This document shows, piece by piece, positions 34,630 through 45,219 of a stretch of 64,000 nucleotides of DNA. The notes beneath the pieces were generated by a model that saw only the letters and a list, made by a program, of their open reading frames with translations, made no database searches and was not told the origin of the DNA. Position numbers and translations under genes: made by a program. Source of the stretch: Isoetes taiwanensis (Eukaryota; Streptophyta; Lycopodiopsida; Isoetales; Isoetaceae); NCBI GenBank assembly GCA_021234155.1, contig JAJEKV010000020.1, positions 1,500,938 to 1,564,937 on the forward strand. Direction: 5' to 3'. Within the stretch, counting starts at the first letter, position 1. Each line of letters starts with the position of its first letter.

Positions 34630-34645
34630 TTCTCCCCCCCTTAGG
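34630..34645 (-). promoter_or_regulatory. Polypurine tract of the outer element
   Basis: On the minus strand CCTAAGGGGGGGAGAA directly precedes TGTGACGG of the 3' LTR. It is the same arrangement as at 54410-54422 in the inner element and primes plus-strand DNA synthesis. Confidence 0.9.
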
Positions 34646-35154
34646 ACAATGTTGTCCTCAGCATTGCGCTAAGGTGACGAACCTACCTTATGCCTGCAAA
34701 AGAAACAACATGTCATAGCCTTTAGTTTACTTTAACAATCAAGTTTTATTAGTTAAAGCCAAAATTTAGGCTATATTTGTACTTATACAAAATTATATAG
34801 CCTTAACACGGTTATTTCTTACGATAATTCAAAACATTATTATAAGAGTTATTAGGGTTCATAATCTAAATTATGGCTCCCCCTATCTTCTCGTAATGCG
34901 CTCCTCGTTGAAGTCCACCTTCTACTTGCCTGCAAAAGGGGCACATTACGTTAGTTTAGTTAATAATTTGTGGTTTTAGGGGACCACCCCCTTACCTCCT
35001 TGAGCCGAACTACTGGCTCAAGGTTGTCCTACTATCTTGCACAAGATCATGGCCCTTTTGGATTTGAGCTTAAGGATCATTTAAGATGCTCCCATCATTG
35101 CCCATGATCGAGTGCTACCTTGTACTCGGTTACCCGGTGCCGAGTACCCCTAGT

Positions 35155-36436
35155 CAGAGTAAAAATTAAGGACACTCAATATTTTTTATGTTATTATCCA
35201 TGGGCGATTATTTGGTATTTCTAGATTTTTTTTAATTAATATGTGGGCGATTTTTTTTCGAAGAGAATTTATCCTAATCTTAGTGGGCGATTTTATTTTC
35301 TTCACGGGTTATATTTTGTCACAACTCCAGAAATGCATGTTATATTTCAAAAGCGCACCAAAGGAAACCAAATATCACAGCATTGAGCACTTCACATGTG
35401 ATATGCTCTACTTTTGATAGTTTTGATAAGGTCTCCAAATTTCCTATGATACTCCTCTTCTAAAGTAAAGGGTAGGAACGTATGCTTGACCAGTTACAAC
35501 CCAATCTGGATTAGTCGAATGGTCCAAGAAAAACCTAATTTCCCTCATGAGGCATTATACATATTACGTATTCCCTCAACAAGCAAACTATTCGCTTTAG
35601 TTTAACAAGCAAACTATTGTTGTTCTACCTGCATTCACCATTCCATAATTGAGCATTCTGAGCATTTCTTAATTCAATATCTACAGATGTTACTAACCTG
35701 TTATTATAAGAAGTTTCTCAAACTCCAGGTATGTGCTTTGCATCAGATATGTGATCCCTGCAACAAAATCATGTTATATAGCATTCAATAAGCATAAACA
35801 TATCTTAACTAAGTATCAGATATCAAACATATATCTTTCCTTTGAGGCAAAAATGTGTAAGATTACATACAGTTCTGTACATGAAAAAAACAAGACAATG
35901 CAAAAGCACTCTCATATTTGTAACTTTCTTCACGAAGTTTCCAGAAATTTAAGATCCTTCACGAAATAATTAAGCAATGGGGAGATCATTTGAACCTGCT
36001 AATTTGGAATGCCAAATGACACTAAAACCAAATAAGCTTCAATGAAAAAAGCATGTAATGCTATTTGGATTCACTATGGAAGCCCTAAAAAAATCTCCGA
36101 GGTAATCCAATATGGGGTTACGAAATTTCAGCTAAGAAATCTGCCCAAATCTCTGAAGCCTTAAGCCCTAATTCAAGATTTCTTAATGATGGGCATGGCG
36201 ATTCCCTTTTCATACAAATATTTTAAAATCATATATGGGCTAATCCTATTTTACTATGTCGATAAAAAAATTACGATGTGGGCGATTTCTTTCTTCGCAA
36301 AGATAAAAAGAATCAGAAATGGGCGATTGCAAGCCCGCGAAGTGCAAAACGGATCCTACTAATCTATCAAACCCTAATTGAAAAATATTAAAAAAAATAG
36401 CCAATTGGCGATTAATCGTCCTTAATTTTTACTCTG
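35155..36436. mobile_element. hAT-like non-autonomous element with 19-bp TIRs (1,282 bp)
   Basis: Perfect 19-bp terminal inverted repeats, CAGAGTAAAAATTAAGGAC, flanked by the 8-bp duplication CCCCTAGT at 35147-35154 and 36437-36444. The matching region of the inner element (about 53890-53930) reads straight across, confirming the insertion. Subterminal GGGCGATT motifs recur near 35203, 35246, 35284, 36282 and 36326, with variants elsewhere; these are likely transposase-binding sites (inference). No transposase frame. The AT-rich interior could include captured host sequence, but I recognise none. Confidence 0.92.
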
Positions 36437-36779
36437 CCCCTAGTGCATCATGCCCCAAGGGTTTGAAGCTAGGGAACGTCTCACGATCCCATCATCGCGC
36501 ATGATCACTTTAACCTTCACCATGACCCTCCTACGGCCAGGTGTGCGTCCCCCGCATCGTGGCATAGAGATCATCCGATCGATGTCCCATCATCGCCCAC
36601 CATGCCTCATTCCTCACTCACATGACCCTAATGGTCATGCGCACCTCTTGGTGCATGTGGCCTAGAGAATGCCTTAAAGGCGTATCCCATCATCGCCCAC
36701 ACGTTCCAAGATTCTGGCACATGCACTCTACTAACTAGAATACATGAGCCAGAACTTAAGGCTAACTAACATACTAAGC

Positions 36780-38990
36780 TAACCTCCTGACAAGTCGGCG
36801 TCGACCAAATCGGAGGCGACTCGCCCATCAAGCTCCTTCCTAAACTCTGCTTCTCCAAATCCTGCTTCAATACCCATGTCGCGTCTTCCACGGGAAAGTG
36901 CTTCCACTTGACCAAATACTTGAGGGATTAGGACCTCCTAGTCTTCTTGAATGACTTATCAAGAAGTAATTCAGGCACAATTTTAACTTGTTCCTCCGTC
37001 ATTTCCAACAAAGTTGGAGTGTCCAAAACCTCATCAAGGTTAGGATCGTGCCTTTTGAATAGTCTCACATGGAAGACCTTAAGGTGGGCCGAGAGCTCCA
37101 ACTTCCTGAGAGCCCACTCTTCTCCAAGGTCTAGAACGGACCGGCCCACCTAGGGGCGAGCTTCTTACAATTGCCGATGCGAAGCTTCCCTTGCTTAACC
37201 TTTACTTGCGCCAACTTTATCTCTCACAACAAAACAACTCTCGAGGAGTTTTATGTCTATCTGCTAGACTCTTCAAATATGCCCATGCTGTTGAAGATGC
37301 TCTCACACTTCTTCCAAAAGCTACCGCATATATGTTGTCGTTGTTGAGAAACTTCCACCTTGGGCACTAGATTATGCCACATAACTAGGGTCAAGCATTG
37401 ATAACTGTAACTGATCATGGGGGAGACATCTTCGATGACTCTTGCTTCATATTATTATACGTAATTGACCAGGTGGATGTACTCGGCCCATTTGGATTAC
37501 TTGTTCCAATCATAGTTTCCCAAAGTGCTTTCCAAAATTATGTTGGTGCGGTTCCTTTGCCGATTTGACTGCAAATGATAAACAAAACTCATCAACAAGT
37601 TGGTGCAGCTCATGTTGAAGAAGTCTTGCTAAACGTCGCTAACGAACTTCGCATCTCTATTGGTGATGATCGACCTGTGCATTCCATGCAGCCTAAAAGA
37701 ACTCATATGTAGACCACACGGCTAGATCCAAGGCGGTGTTTATGGTGTGGCATGGCAGGTATGTGCCCTTTTGATAAGCTATGTACCACAACCATCAAGG
37801 CTTCAAAGCTTCTTGTTGTCCTTGGGAGGCCAACTATAAGACCCATGCTGATGACTTCCCACTTGGTGTCTGGCACCGCCCTTGATGACTCCTGGAATTC
37901 GAAGTTGTTCCGCCCTTGTCTGCTGGCTGCACTGACATTCTTGGATATGTCTGATTATCTGCTTCTTTATATCCGGCCAGACGTAGCTACTTCTAATCTT
38001 GAAGTAGGCCTTTATAAATTTTGCATGGCCGGAATAGGGCTATTATGCGTGTCCTGAAAGATTTTTCTTACTTCTTATACTTTGGGTATGCATAATTGTT
38101 CTTTGCTATTAGAGATTACCTTCCTTTTTTAAAATATTTGAAGGTTTCTCTTTCTTAATCCGTCCTTGCACTCTTGCAATGACTAGCCCATTATGTGCTT
38201 GAACTCCATGTTGGGGTAGATGGCTTCTTCTATCTTCTTGCCGAATTCGCTTGCCGAAGTGGAGATGGCAATGTTGCAAATTGCTGCTTCAAAAGCTTGC
38301 CAACGAGTGGCGACGTCTTAACATCTCCACGGCTGCATGCTATTCCATTGATTTGCTGTAGATCACGATGTCGTCGAAGAGAATTGATGAAGAAATCATC
38401 CAAGGGATCTTTAAAGATGTCGTTTCTCCAATGCATACAAGTTGATGGAGCATTCCATAGACTTAGGGGCATTACTGTGAAATCATAGTGCCCATACCGT
38501 GTTCTGAAGGAGTCTTATAGTTATCTTCCCCCTTCATCCTTATTTGCTGATTGCCCGAGCTTACGTCGATTTTGTAGAAGAATCTTGCTTCTTGGGGCTG
38601 ATCCATTATGTCGTTGCTTGTTGAGCTTCCCATGGTTGATATACATCTTTAGACTTACATCCTGGCTGAAAGGATCCTCAAGTCGGTCAACTTCTACAAC
38701 TGTTTCTTGAGCTCTGCTAGCTCGGAAGTGCTCATTCTATAAAGAGCTTTGCTGGTCGGCTCTGCATCTTGTGCAAGAGAGCAAAAGCTCTCAAATTTCA
38801 CCTGGAGGTATATCATGGGACTTCTTGATTAACTTAGAAATTGGCCGAGGCAACTGTTTCGAAGTAGCATCTTCTTTCTTACTCTTATAGTCGGGGTCGA
38901 CAACTTGTAGCTTATGTACGACCTCATTCCTCATGATGCACTTAAGTAATTGCCTTACTAACATGCGTTGCACGATTGGAATTACTTAAC
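36780..38990 (-). pseudogene. Outer element pol remnant (RT, integrase, chromodomain lead)
   Basis: Minus-strand reading, heavily broken. SKQLPRPISKLIKKSHDIPP (about 38860) matches the start of the RT region. MPLSLWNAPSTCMHWRNDIF followed by DDFFINSLRRHRDL (about 38470-38360) matches RT around the MPFGLCNAPATF block. VPDTKWEVISMGLIVGLPRT (about 37880-37820) matches the integrase core, with the first catalytic Asp (ISMDF in the inner copy) changed to Gly. AHLKVFHVRLFKRHDPNLDE and EVLDTPTLLEMTEEQV (about 37090-36990) match the region before the chromodomain. Much of the intervening sequence is no longer readable. Protein-level divergence from the inner copy is considerable. Confidence 0.75.
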
Positions 38991-40699
38991 TTAAATTATA
39001 AGGTACTTGCCCTTTGGTGCTGGGATAAGTATCTCTTGCTTATAATAATCAATTATTGCTTTAGCCAGCTTTAATATTGCATGCTTATTATGAGGTCATA
39101 ATTGCCAATGTACATAAGTTGGTGCCGATGCTCTACTTTGCCTCGCTTAAGGTTGATGTCCAACTTGACTCTTGTTCCATTGGTGCTGCTAATTACTCCT
39201 TGCCTTAACTACTGGCCTAGATTTGGACTTAAGAGTCTTGCTCTTAAAGATGTCCGTCATCTAGGAGGCGCGAAATTTACAAGTTAAAGAACTACTTACA
39301 TAAATCCTATGGCCATTAGTCGGCATGACATTACTTTTGGGCACACATAGAAAACTATATGATTAGATAATTATTCTTGTTTTAGATCTAATCTATACTC
39401 TAGGATCTCCCCTTTCTTACTTATTGCCCTCTTGAAATAGTCCCACCTTTGAGTTGATGCCATCTAAGAAGTTGGCCGGACTTATTAGATTGCTTCCCTT
39501 CACTTGGTTGGATTATTCCTTATGCTGCGGAAGTACTCGTCATATACATGGTCGACGGTTATCCTATTATTGAATCCTTCTTAGCGAGGTGATCAAGCTC
39601 ACGAAGAGGTTTTAATATTTGGATATCTATCAGCAATGTATACAATTATTGTACTCCATACATTTTCTTCCCAATCCTTGAAGCTTTGCTCAATTCTTGG
39701 GTACATCCCTTCTAAAAGAAAATAAAATAAATAATAAAAAAAATCTACTCGAAATTTCGTCCCAATCCCATCATGGATGTTATCACCCATAATTCTAAGA
39801 AACTCAACTATCTGATAGGTCCTCTAGCTTGCTTAAAGCTGGTGTAGTCATTAGTCGTTGGAGTAGCAAGGCGATGGTCCATAATTTATTGAAAGGAATG
39901 TGGTATCCTTGGAGTTGCTGTATAATCATTCGTGTGCCCTGCTTCTTTTGTCAAACATATTCTGACTCTGATCGTCCTTAATGTTGATGTTGACTATCTT
40001 CATTAACATTATCCCTCTTAGTGGACTTGCTGATGTAGTGGTGACATAAGGCTCGGTGTCGCATCCTAGAGCTTGAAGGTAATGTTCTTCACATTCTAGA
40101 ATCTTTCATGTCGCTCATCTGCCTTGGAGATTACGAGATTCGAGGATGATTCTTCTAACTCCTGAATTGATATTGTTGTGTTGACCTTGTCGATTTGATT
40201 CTTCCTTCTGGCGGCCACATGCTGCTGTTATAAGGTTGAAGACAATGTCGAGTGCTTTACCACTTCTAACTATGCAACTTCTCTTGCTGAGAGGAGTTTA
40301 TGTGCATCCATCTGCAGGGACTAATCTTGACTGATCAATTAATAATGCTGATATTTGGTCCCTCATGATGCCTCTTCTTGATGGTGTTTGACCTCCAATC
40401 TCTAAGGTAGAAGATTATCGTGATCTTGAGATGGTGCTGTCGAGGTTGATACAGTTGCTCTGAAGTATCGGGGCTGATGAGGAAGAAGTTTGTTGCAGTC
40501 TCGCCATATTTCTATTCCTGAAGAACCCACCCTTGCTCGCTTGTAATACTTCCTTAGTCAAAGCATGTTTGCTTGAAGTCCAAATCTGATACTACTATGG
40601 CCTGGATATCTATGATAGTTGCCCTTCCGAGGAGGTATGTCCAGTCTCATCCTTTAGGGCTCTTGATACCATAAGTCGATGAAGTGTACTCGTTGGTGG
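38991..40699 (-). other. Decayed internal region of the outer LTR element
   Basis: Lies between the gag and RT remnants of the outer element on the minus strand, where the gag C-terminus and protease should be. No frame longer than about 60 residues survives and no zinc knuckle or protease motif is visible. Confidence 0.5.
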
Positions 40700-41010
40700 T
40701 GTAGCTGTGACATTAGTCATCGATGTGGGGCCGTTCCTCGAGACAATATGGCACTTGGAGAATATCCTTGACTAGGAGGCGTTCCTCCCCTAATGTGATC
40801 AATTTTGTAAGTGCCATGATGCCCATTAGCTGTTGCATAGCCCTCTTGGCAAGTCTTGTGTCTATCCTTGATGTCGCAATCATCCATCCTATAGGCTCTC
40901 CTTTATTTTTGTTCGGCTTCCCTCGTACAACCGCCTTGGCTTTTTTTCTTTGCTGAAGTTTCCTCCATAAGTTGCCCTCTGCTTTTCGATTCATTGATGT
41001 TGTCGAGTGG
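40700..41010 (-). pseudogene. Outer element gag-region remnant
   Basis: The minus-strand frame includes MGIMALTKLITLGEERLLVK and DILQVPYCLEERPHID. This matches a segment of the inner element at about 47685-47790 (GITALTPVIIDGEEYIFATD, VLNLPYCQEENLRID). A Lys/Arg-rich lead precedes it. Only this part of the reading frame survives. Confidence 0.7.
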
Positions 41011-41619
41011 CTCCACCGCCGAGGCTCGAGGATCCGCGAAGGTTCTCGACCTATATTATTATTGCCCTAAGCACAAGGCAACTAATACTACCATAACAAC
41101 AATTACTTATATCTATTTGCTCTACAAACCCTATTTTTATACCTTTATCCCCTCTACTTCAATTGACCCACTTGGCACTTTACTAGGCACTGAGAAAGGT
41201 ACTTATTTACTATTATGGGGTGGTAGAAGGAGACTCACTTTGGGTATACTTGGTGTGCTAGACTAAATTACTTAGAGAGAATGAATTCCTAGATAATTAT
41301 CTATGATACAAAGGCATGGCTGAAGACACTTGATGATAGTGCACCTATAACGTATGTTGGTGTATCATACCAACGTGTGACAACAATTTCTAAGGCCTTG
41401 GCAACTAGTTGGGTTTCCTAAGAAAAATGTTTAATTATACTATCTATATGTAGACAAGAAGACACTTAGCAAGATAAGAGCGACAACTGAGCTATGATGA
41501 GTGCAGATGTTGTCTCTATCTAGCTTAAGGGTCTTGGTTCTAAGTCTAGGGCTTGGCCATTAATATTATCTAACATTATTAAAGCTTAAATTTAATTAAA
41601 AATTATAATTCAAACACAA

Positions 41620-41760
41620 ACGATGCCCGCCCTCAGTGGTTGGCATGGGGGGGTTTGGGGGGGTTCAACCTTGTGGGTGGGAGGTTCGATTCCTGCTACT
41701 GTGGGAATTCTTTTAAGATGAGGTTCAAATGGATTGAAAAGCTAGAATGGGGTACTACAA
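41620..41760 (+). mobile_element. Possible tRNA-related SINE next to the outer 5' LTR
   Basis: A perfect B-box, GGTTCGATTCC (41683-41693), lies about 50 bases after a CCTCAGTGGTTGGCATGG stretch resembling a degenerate A-box. G-runs and a short A/T-mixed body follow. The ends are not defined. It sits where the outer element's PBS should be, so its insertion or a linked deletion may explain the missing PBS. Confidence 0.4.
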
Positions 41761-41802
41761 GACATTAGAGTGCAAGGTAGAAGACTAGCATATGTACTAA
41801 GA

Positions 41803-43006
41803 CCCTGCTAAATATACGGCGCCCGGCCGTACATTCGGCAGGAAATCCCCCATCCGGTCCATCAACCGCATGGGCCCTCCGTCTAACCCGCACTCTGAGA
41901 GGATCCTAGTGCGGGCAGGGGACACGGAGGTGTCTTGCGCGCCCTCCCCCTATGGGCTCCTATCACAGCGGAAGCATAAACAACGTCAGAACTAGCAATA
42001 ACAATACAACATACTACCCCGAGGGGTAGTCCATCACATATCCATAAGAGCAAAGAAGATAATCATAAGCCATAAAACATAAGAGCTCCTACCCATGGCT
42101 CTGACTCATAAGGAGGATGATTGACCGGCTAGGCCTCAAGATAGAGCAGACCAATGGCGAGGGCTGGCGGGTGAAAGCATGTTAGGGTGTCCCTTAAAAA
42201 GTATTATTTAGTGACTAAAAAAGTACCTAAAAAGGTACCCGGTACTGGGTACCTGTGTAATATGTCAATAAAAGGTACATTTTAGAACTTTTATATAAAT
42301 TTTGGGCTTAGATAGCATTATATTTATCTTACCTTTAAATATTAACACGTCCTTGACTTTTATTTTGGACTTTTGTACTAGTTTTAATGAAAAGAAAAAT
42401 GAGAAAGTACCCAGTTCTGAAGTACCTAGTGTATGTACTTTTGCAGGTTCCAAAAGTGGTACACCCTAACATGCTTTTACCCTGGCATAAGACAATGGCT
42501 AGGGTTGACCACTCCATCCGCCCCTCCTGTGCATACTTTGCAGATGGGCTCAATCAGGCTCTGGCATGACTCTAGCCTTCCGGATACGCAATCCCATGGC
42601 ATCACCCATCGGGACTACTCCAGGTTGCATCTCCCTGGTCCGTCGAGGCAGGTAGGGTTGCATCTCCCCTTCCCGGGGTCTAGAGGTTCCACGGGCGGCT
42701 AGAGAATCGTGGCGACACACGATTCATACCCGACTGAACCCCCCAAAATAAGAGCCAAGCCGACACTTGCAGCTCTTGAGAGGCAGGGCGACACCATCGC
42801 CCCAGGAGGTGTCAGACCCATGCTCGGCCCACACGAAGTGACCGACCATAAGCCTAGCCCACTATGGGATCCCCCGTAGCCCCCATTCGGCAGGGATCCT
42901 CCCTCCGCATTGCCTCTAGCCCCGTTGTGTAGTGCTGAGTCACATCATAGCCTCCATAGCCCGGTGGGTTCCTATGCACAGGCCGCATCTAATAGGAACT
43001 AAGGGA
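41803..43006 (-). repeat. Outer element 5' LTR, first piece
   Basis: Aligns with 32990-33890 of the other outer LTR almost base for base, once the 314-bp MITE is removed. The terminal TGTGACGCT is replaced here (TACTAAGACCCTGC). It is cut at TCTAA (43007-43011) by the inner element and continues at 56074. Confidence 0.88.
42169..42482. mobile_element. 314-bp MITE with 4-bp (possibly 5-bp) target duplication
   Basis: Terminal inverted repeats begin GGGTGAAAGCATGTTAGGGT (left) and GGGTAAAAGCATGTTAGGGT (right, inverted), about 22 bp with one mismatch. Flanks are TGGC at 42165-42168 and 42483-42486. The sister LTR at about 33360-33375 has the empty site with one TGGC, so the insertion is proven. 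The interior is AT-rich, with palindromic GGTACC-type motifs and no frame. A 4-bp duplication does not fit hAT (8), Mutator (9), CACTA (2-3) or Harbinger (3, TWA). Superfamily undetermined. Confidence 0.9.
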
Positions 43007-43013
43007 TCTAATG

Positions 43014-43066
43014 TGACGGTCCAGGGGAATATACGCCATAAATACGTATATTCCTGGATCCGTCAC
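43014..43066 (+). repeat. Imperfect hairpin at the LTR start
   Basis: The first 53 bases form arms of about 21 bp: TGACGG-TCCAGG(GG)AATATACG and, after a short CCATAAATA loop, CGTATATTCCTGGATCCGTCA. The same hairpin starts all LTRs of the family in the window (54425 onward; minus strand at 34627 and 56809). Confidence 0.85.
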
Positions 43067-43169
43067 CATACAAGTCTATCTTCATAGCCTTGTAGACCAT
43101 AGATTGTGGCACTAGGGGGCATGGCTAAGTTATTCTCATAACTTAGCCAACCATAGGTTAAGCCATTAT

Positions 43170-43277
43170 CCACGTGGCCTTAACCTATTGGGGCACCGCC
43201 ACACAGGACTCATCCGATTGGTGCCACGTGGCATCCTAGGTGGACCTAACTTATATAGGCATAAACCCTAACCCTAG
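43170..43277 (+). promoter_or_regulatory. LTR promoter: two G-boxes, TATA box, telo-box
   Basis: CCACGTGG occurs at 43170-43177 and 43224-43231, followed by TATATA (43252-43257, in ACTTATATAGGC) and AAACCCTAACCCTAG at 43263-43277. G-boxes bind plant bZIP/bHLH factors (light, ABA, stress); telo-box motifs sit near start sites of many plant growth genes. The spacing places the likely transcription start near 43280-43290, so U3 is about 270 bp and R/U5 is long. The 3' LTR has the same set at about 54581-54688. Confidence 0.8.
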
Positions 43278-44656
43278 ACCTCTTTCCAGCCCTAGCACCC
43301 AGAGACTCACCTACTCGTTCGAAACCCCGTTTCGAACATCGTTCGTTGTGGCATAGGCTGGTGCAGCAGCCCCAGCAGGGTAGACTCGTTCTTGGAGTAG
43401 GAACGGCAGCTTGTGAGTCGAAGACCATGGAGGCGCCCGGATCTGGAGGGAGAGCATCAGGAGCAGGTATGTAGGATAGTAGTTGTGAGAGCTCATCTGG
43501 GACTAGCATTCCAGATGTGCTAGTATTTTGTATCTAGAGTAGAGCCATCCTAGAACCCATATTCAACATCTTGAACCCTAATCAAGGAACCCTAACTATT
43601 AGTTAGTTGTATGATTAGGTTAAGATGTTCTTCTTATGATTATTCTCATGATGTGATGATTATGTGATGATGGTTGATCATGTTTGCTCCTCCTGGATTG
43701 GGAAGGGGGGTAGAGACCTAGAGCCATATGTAGTATGCTCCTAGAGTAGACCCCTTAGTTCCTGTTAGTTGCGGCCTGTGCATAGGAGCCCACCAGGCTA
43801 TCGAGGCTATGATATGACTCAGCACCACATAACGGGGCTAGAGGGAATGTGGAGGGAGGATCCCTGCCGAGTGGGGGCTTCGGGGGATCCCATAGCGGGC
43901 TAGGCTTATGGTCGGTCACTTCGTGTGGGCCGAGCATGAGTCCGACACCTCCTGGGGCAATGGTGTTGCCCTGCCTCTCGAGAGCTGCAAGTGTTGGCTT
44001 GGCTCTCGTTTTGGGGGGTTCAGTCGGGTACGAATCGTGTGTCGCCACGGTTCTCTAGCCGCCCACGGCACCACTAGACCCTGGGAAGGGGAGATGCAAC
44101 CCTTCCCCCTCCTCATCGGACCGGGAGATGCAACCCGAGCAGTCCCGGCGGGGTGATGCCATGGGATTGCGTATCCGGAAGGCTAGAGTCATGCCAGAGC
44201 CTGATTTAGGCCATCTGCAAAGTATGCACAGGAGGGGCGGATGGAGTGGTCAACCCTAGCCATTGTTCTAAGCCAGCCCTCGCCATTGCCATGACTCGGT
44301 CTGCTCTATCTTGAGGCCTAGGCCTCATTGATCATCCTCCTTATGAGTCTGAGCCGGGGTAGGAGCTCTCCTGTTTTATGGTTTGTGATTATCATCTTTG
44401 CATTGGTATATGTGTGGTGCACTACCCTTCGAGGTAGTATTTGTATATGTTTTATGCTAGTTCTGACGTGTTATCGCCTCACCGCTATAGGAGCCCATAG
44501 GGGAAGGGCGCCGCAAGACACCTTCAGTTCCCTCCCCGCACTAAGGGTCACCTCGAAAGTGCGGGGTAGACGGCGGGGCCCGTGGCGGTCAGAGTCGGAT
44601 GGGGATTTCTCGCCGAGTGTGTACCGGGGCGCCGTATGTTTAGCGGGGAGCCACAA

Positions 44657-44668
44657 TGGTATCAGAGC
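44657..44668 (+). promoter_or_regulatory. Primer-binding site (initiator tRNA-Met)
   Basis: TGGTATCAGAGC lies one base after the LTR end. It is complementary to the 3' end of initiator tRNA-Met and is the usual primer site of plant chromoviruses and Copia elements. Confidence 0.95.
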
Positions 44669-45219
44669 AATGTTCTTGGTTGACCAAGAACTAGCACCCA
44701 CCATAACCATGAAGTAGTCTAACAGGCCTATAGGGGTGTGAAATAAACATTTCCACCATCGAACCGCCGAAAATGGGGAAAAATTTTCCTAGGTAGTGGG
44801 TCGACTTAGGTTAAGTGTTAGACGAAAGTTTGAGTGAGTCAAACGCACCTTCTAGTAAATTTGGAGTGAAAATTATGCATCTGCATCAAATTTCACCTAA
44901 AATGGGTCAAGAATCATGCCAATCGGAGACCCGTGAAAAATGGCGAAATTCATAAATTGCACTTCAACCATTAGAAAAATTCGAAATTCAAGTATAATAT
45001 CAATTAATATGGATTTAACATATACATTAATAATTAAATAATTACTAAATATCTTGTAATTAATAAGGGGGCTAATAAAATAGGGGTAATTATGGTAGGA
45101 GAATATTCTCGTGGACCCTCCTCTTTAAATATCTCGACACTTCATTTTTCCTCCAAACTTTCCTCCACCTTATCTCTCTTGATCAGCCCTATCGCCACCC
45201 GCTTTCCTGCATCATAGAT
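44669..45219 (+). other. Inner element leader
   Basis: AT-rich untranslated leader between PBS and the first long reading frame. It includes a TATA-like TTTAAATAT at about 45123-45131, a possible secondary promoter. Only a micro-frame ATG-AAG-TAG (near 44709) precedes the MARTKQT start. Confidence 0.5.

Larger units (their letters stand above)
43012..44655 (+). repeat. Inner element 5' LTR (1,644 bp)
   Basis: Starts TGTGACGG and ends GAGCCACA, probably altered from the GCGTCACA seen in the 3' LTR. It is near-identical to 54423-56068 over the first 700 bases. Later GC-rich parts differ by many short indels. Confidence 0.92.

Noticed and set aside
43755-44048. Frames on both strands within the LTRs
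   Set aside because: They fall in LTR sequence repeated four times in the window and are not conserved as frames between copies.
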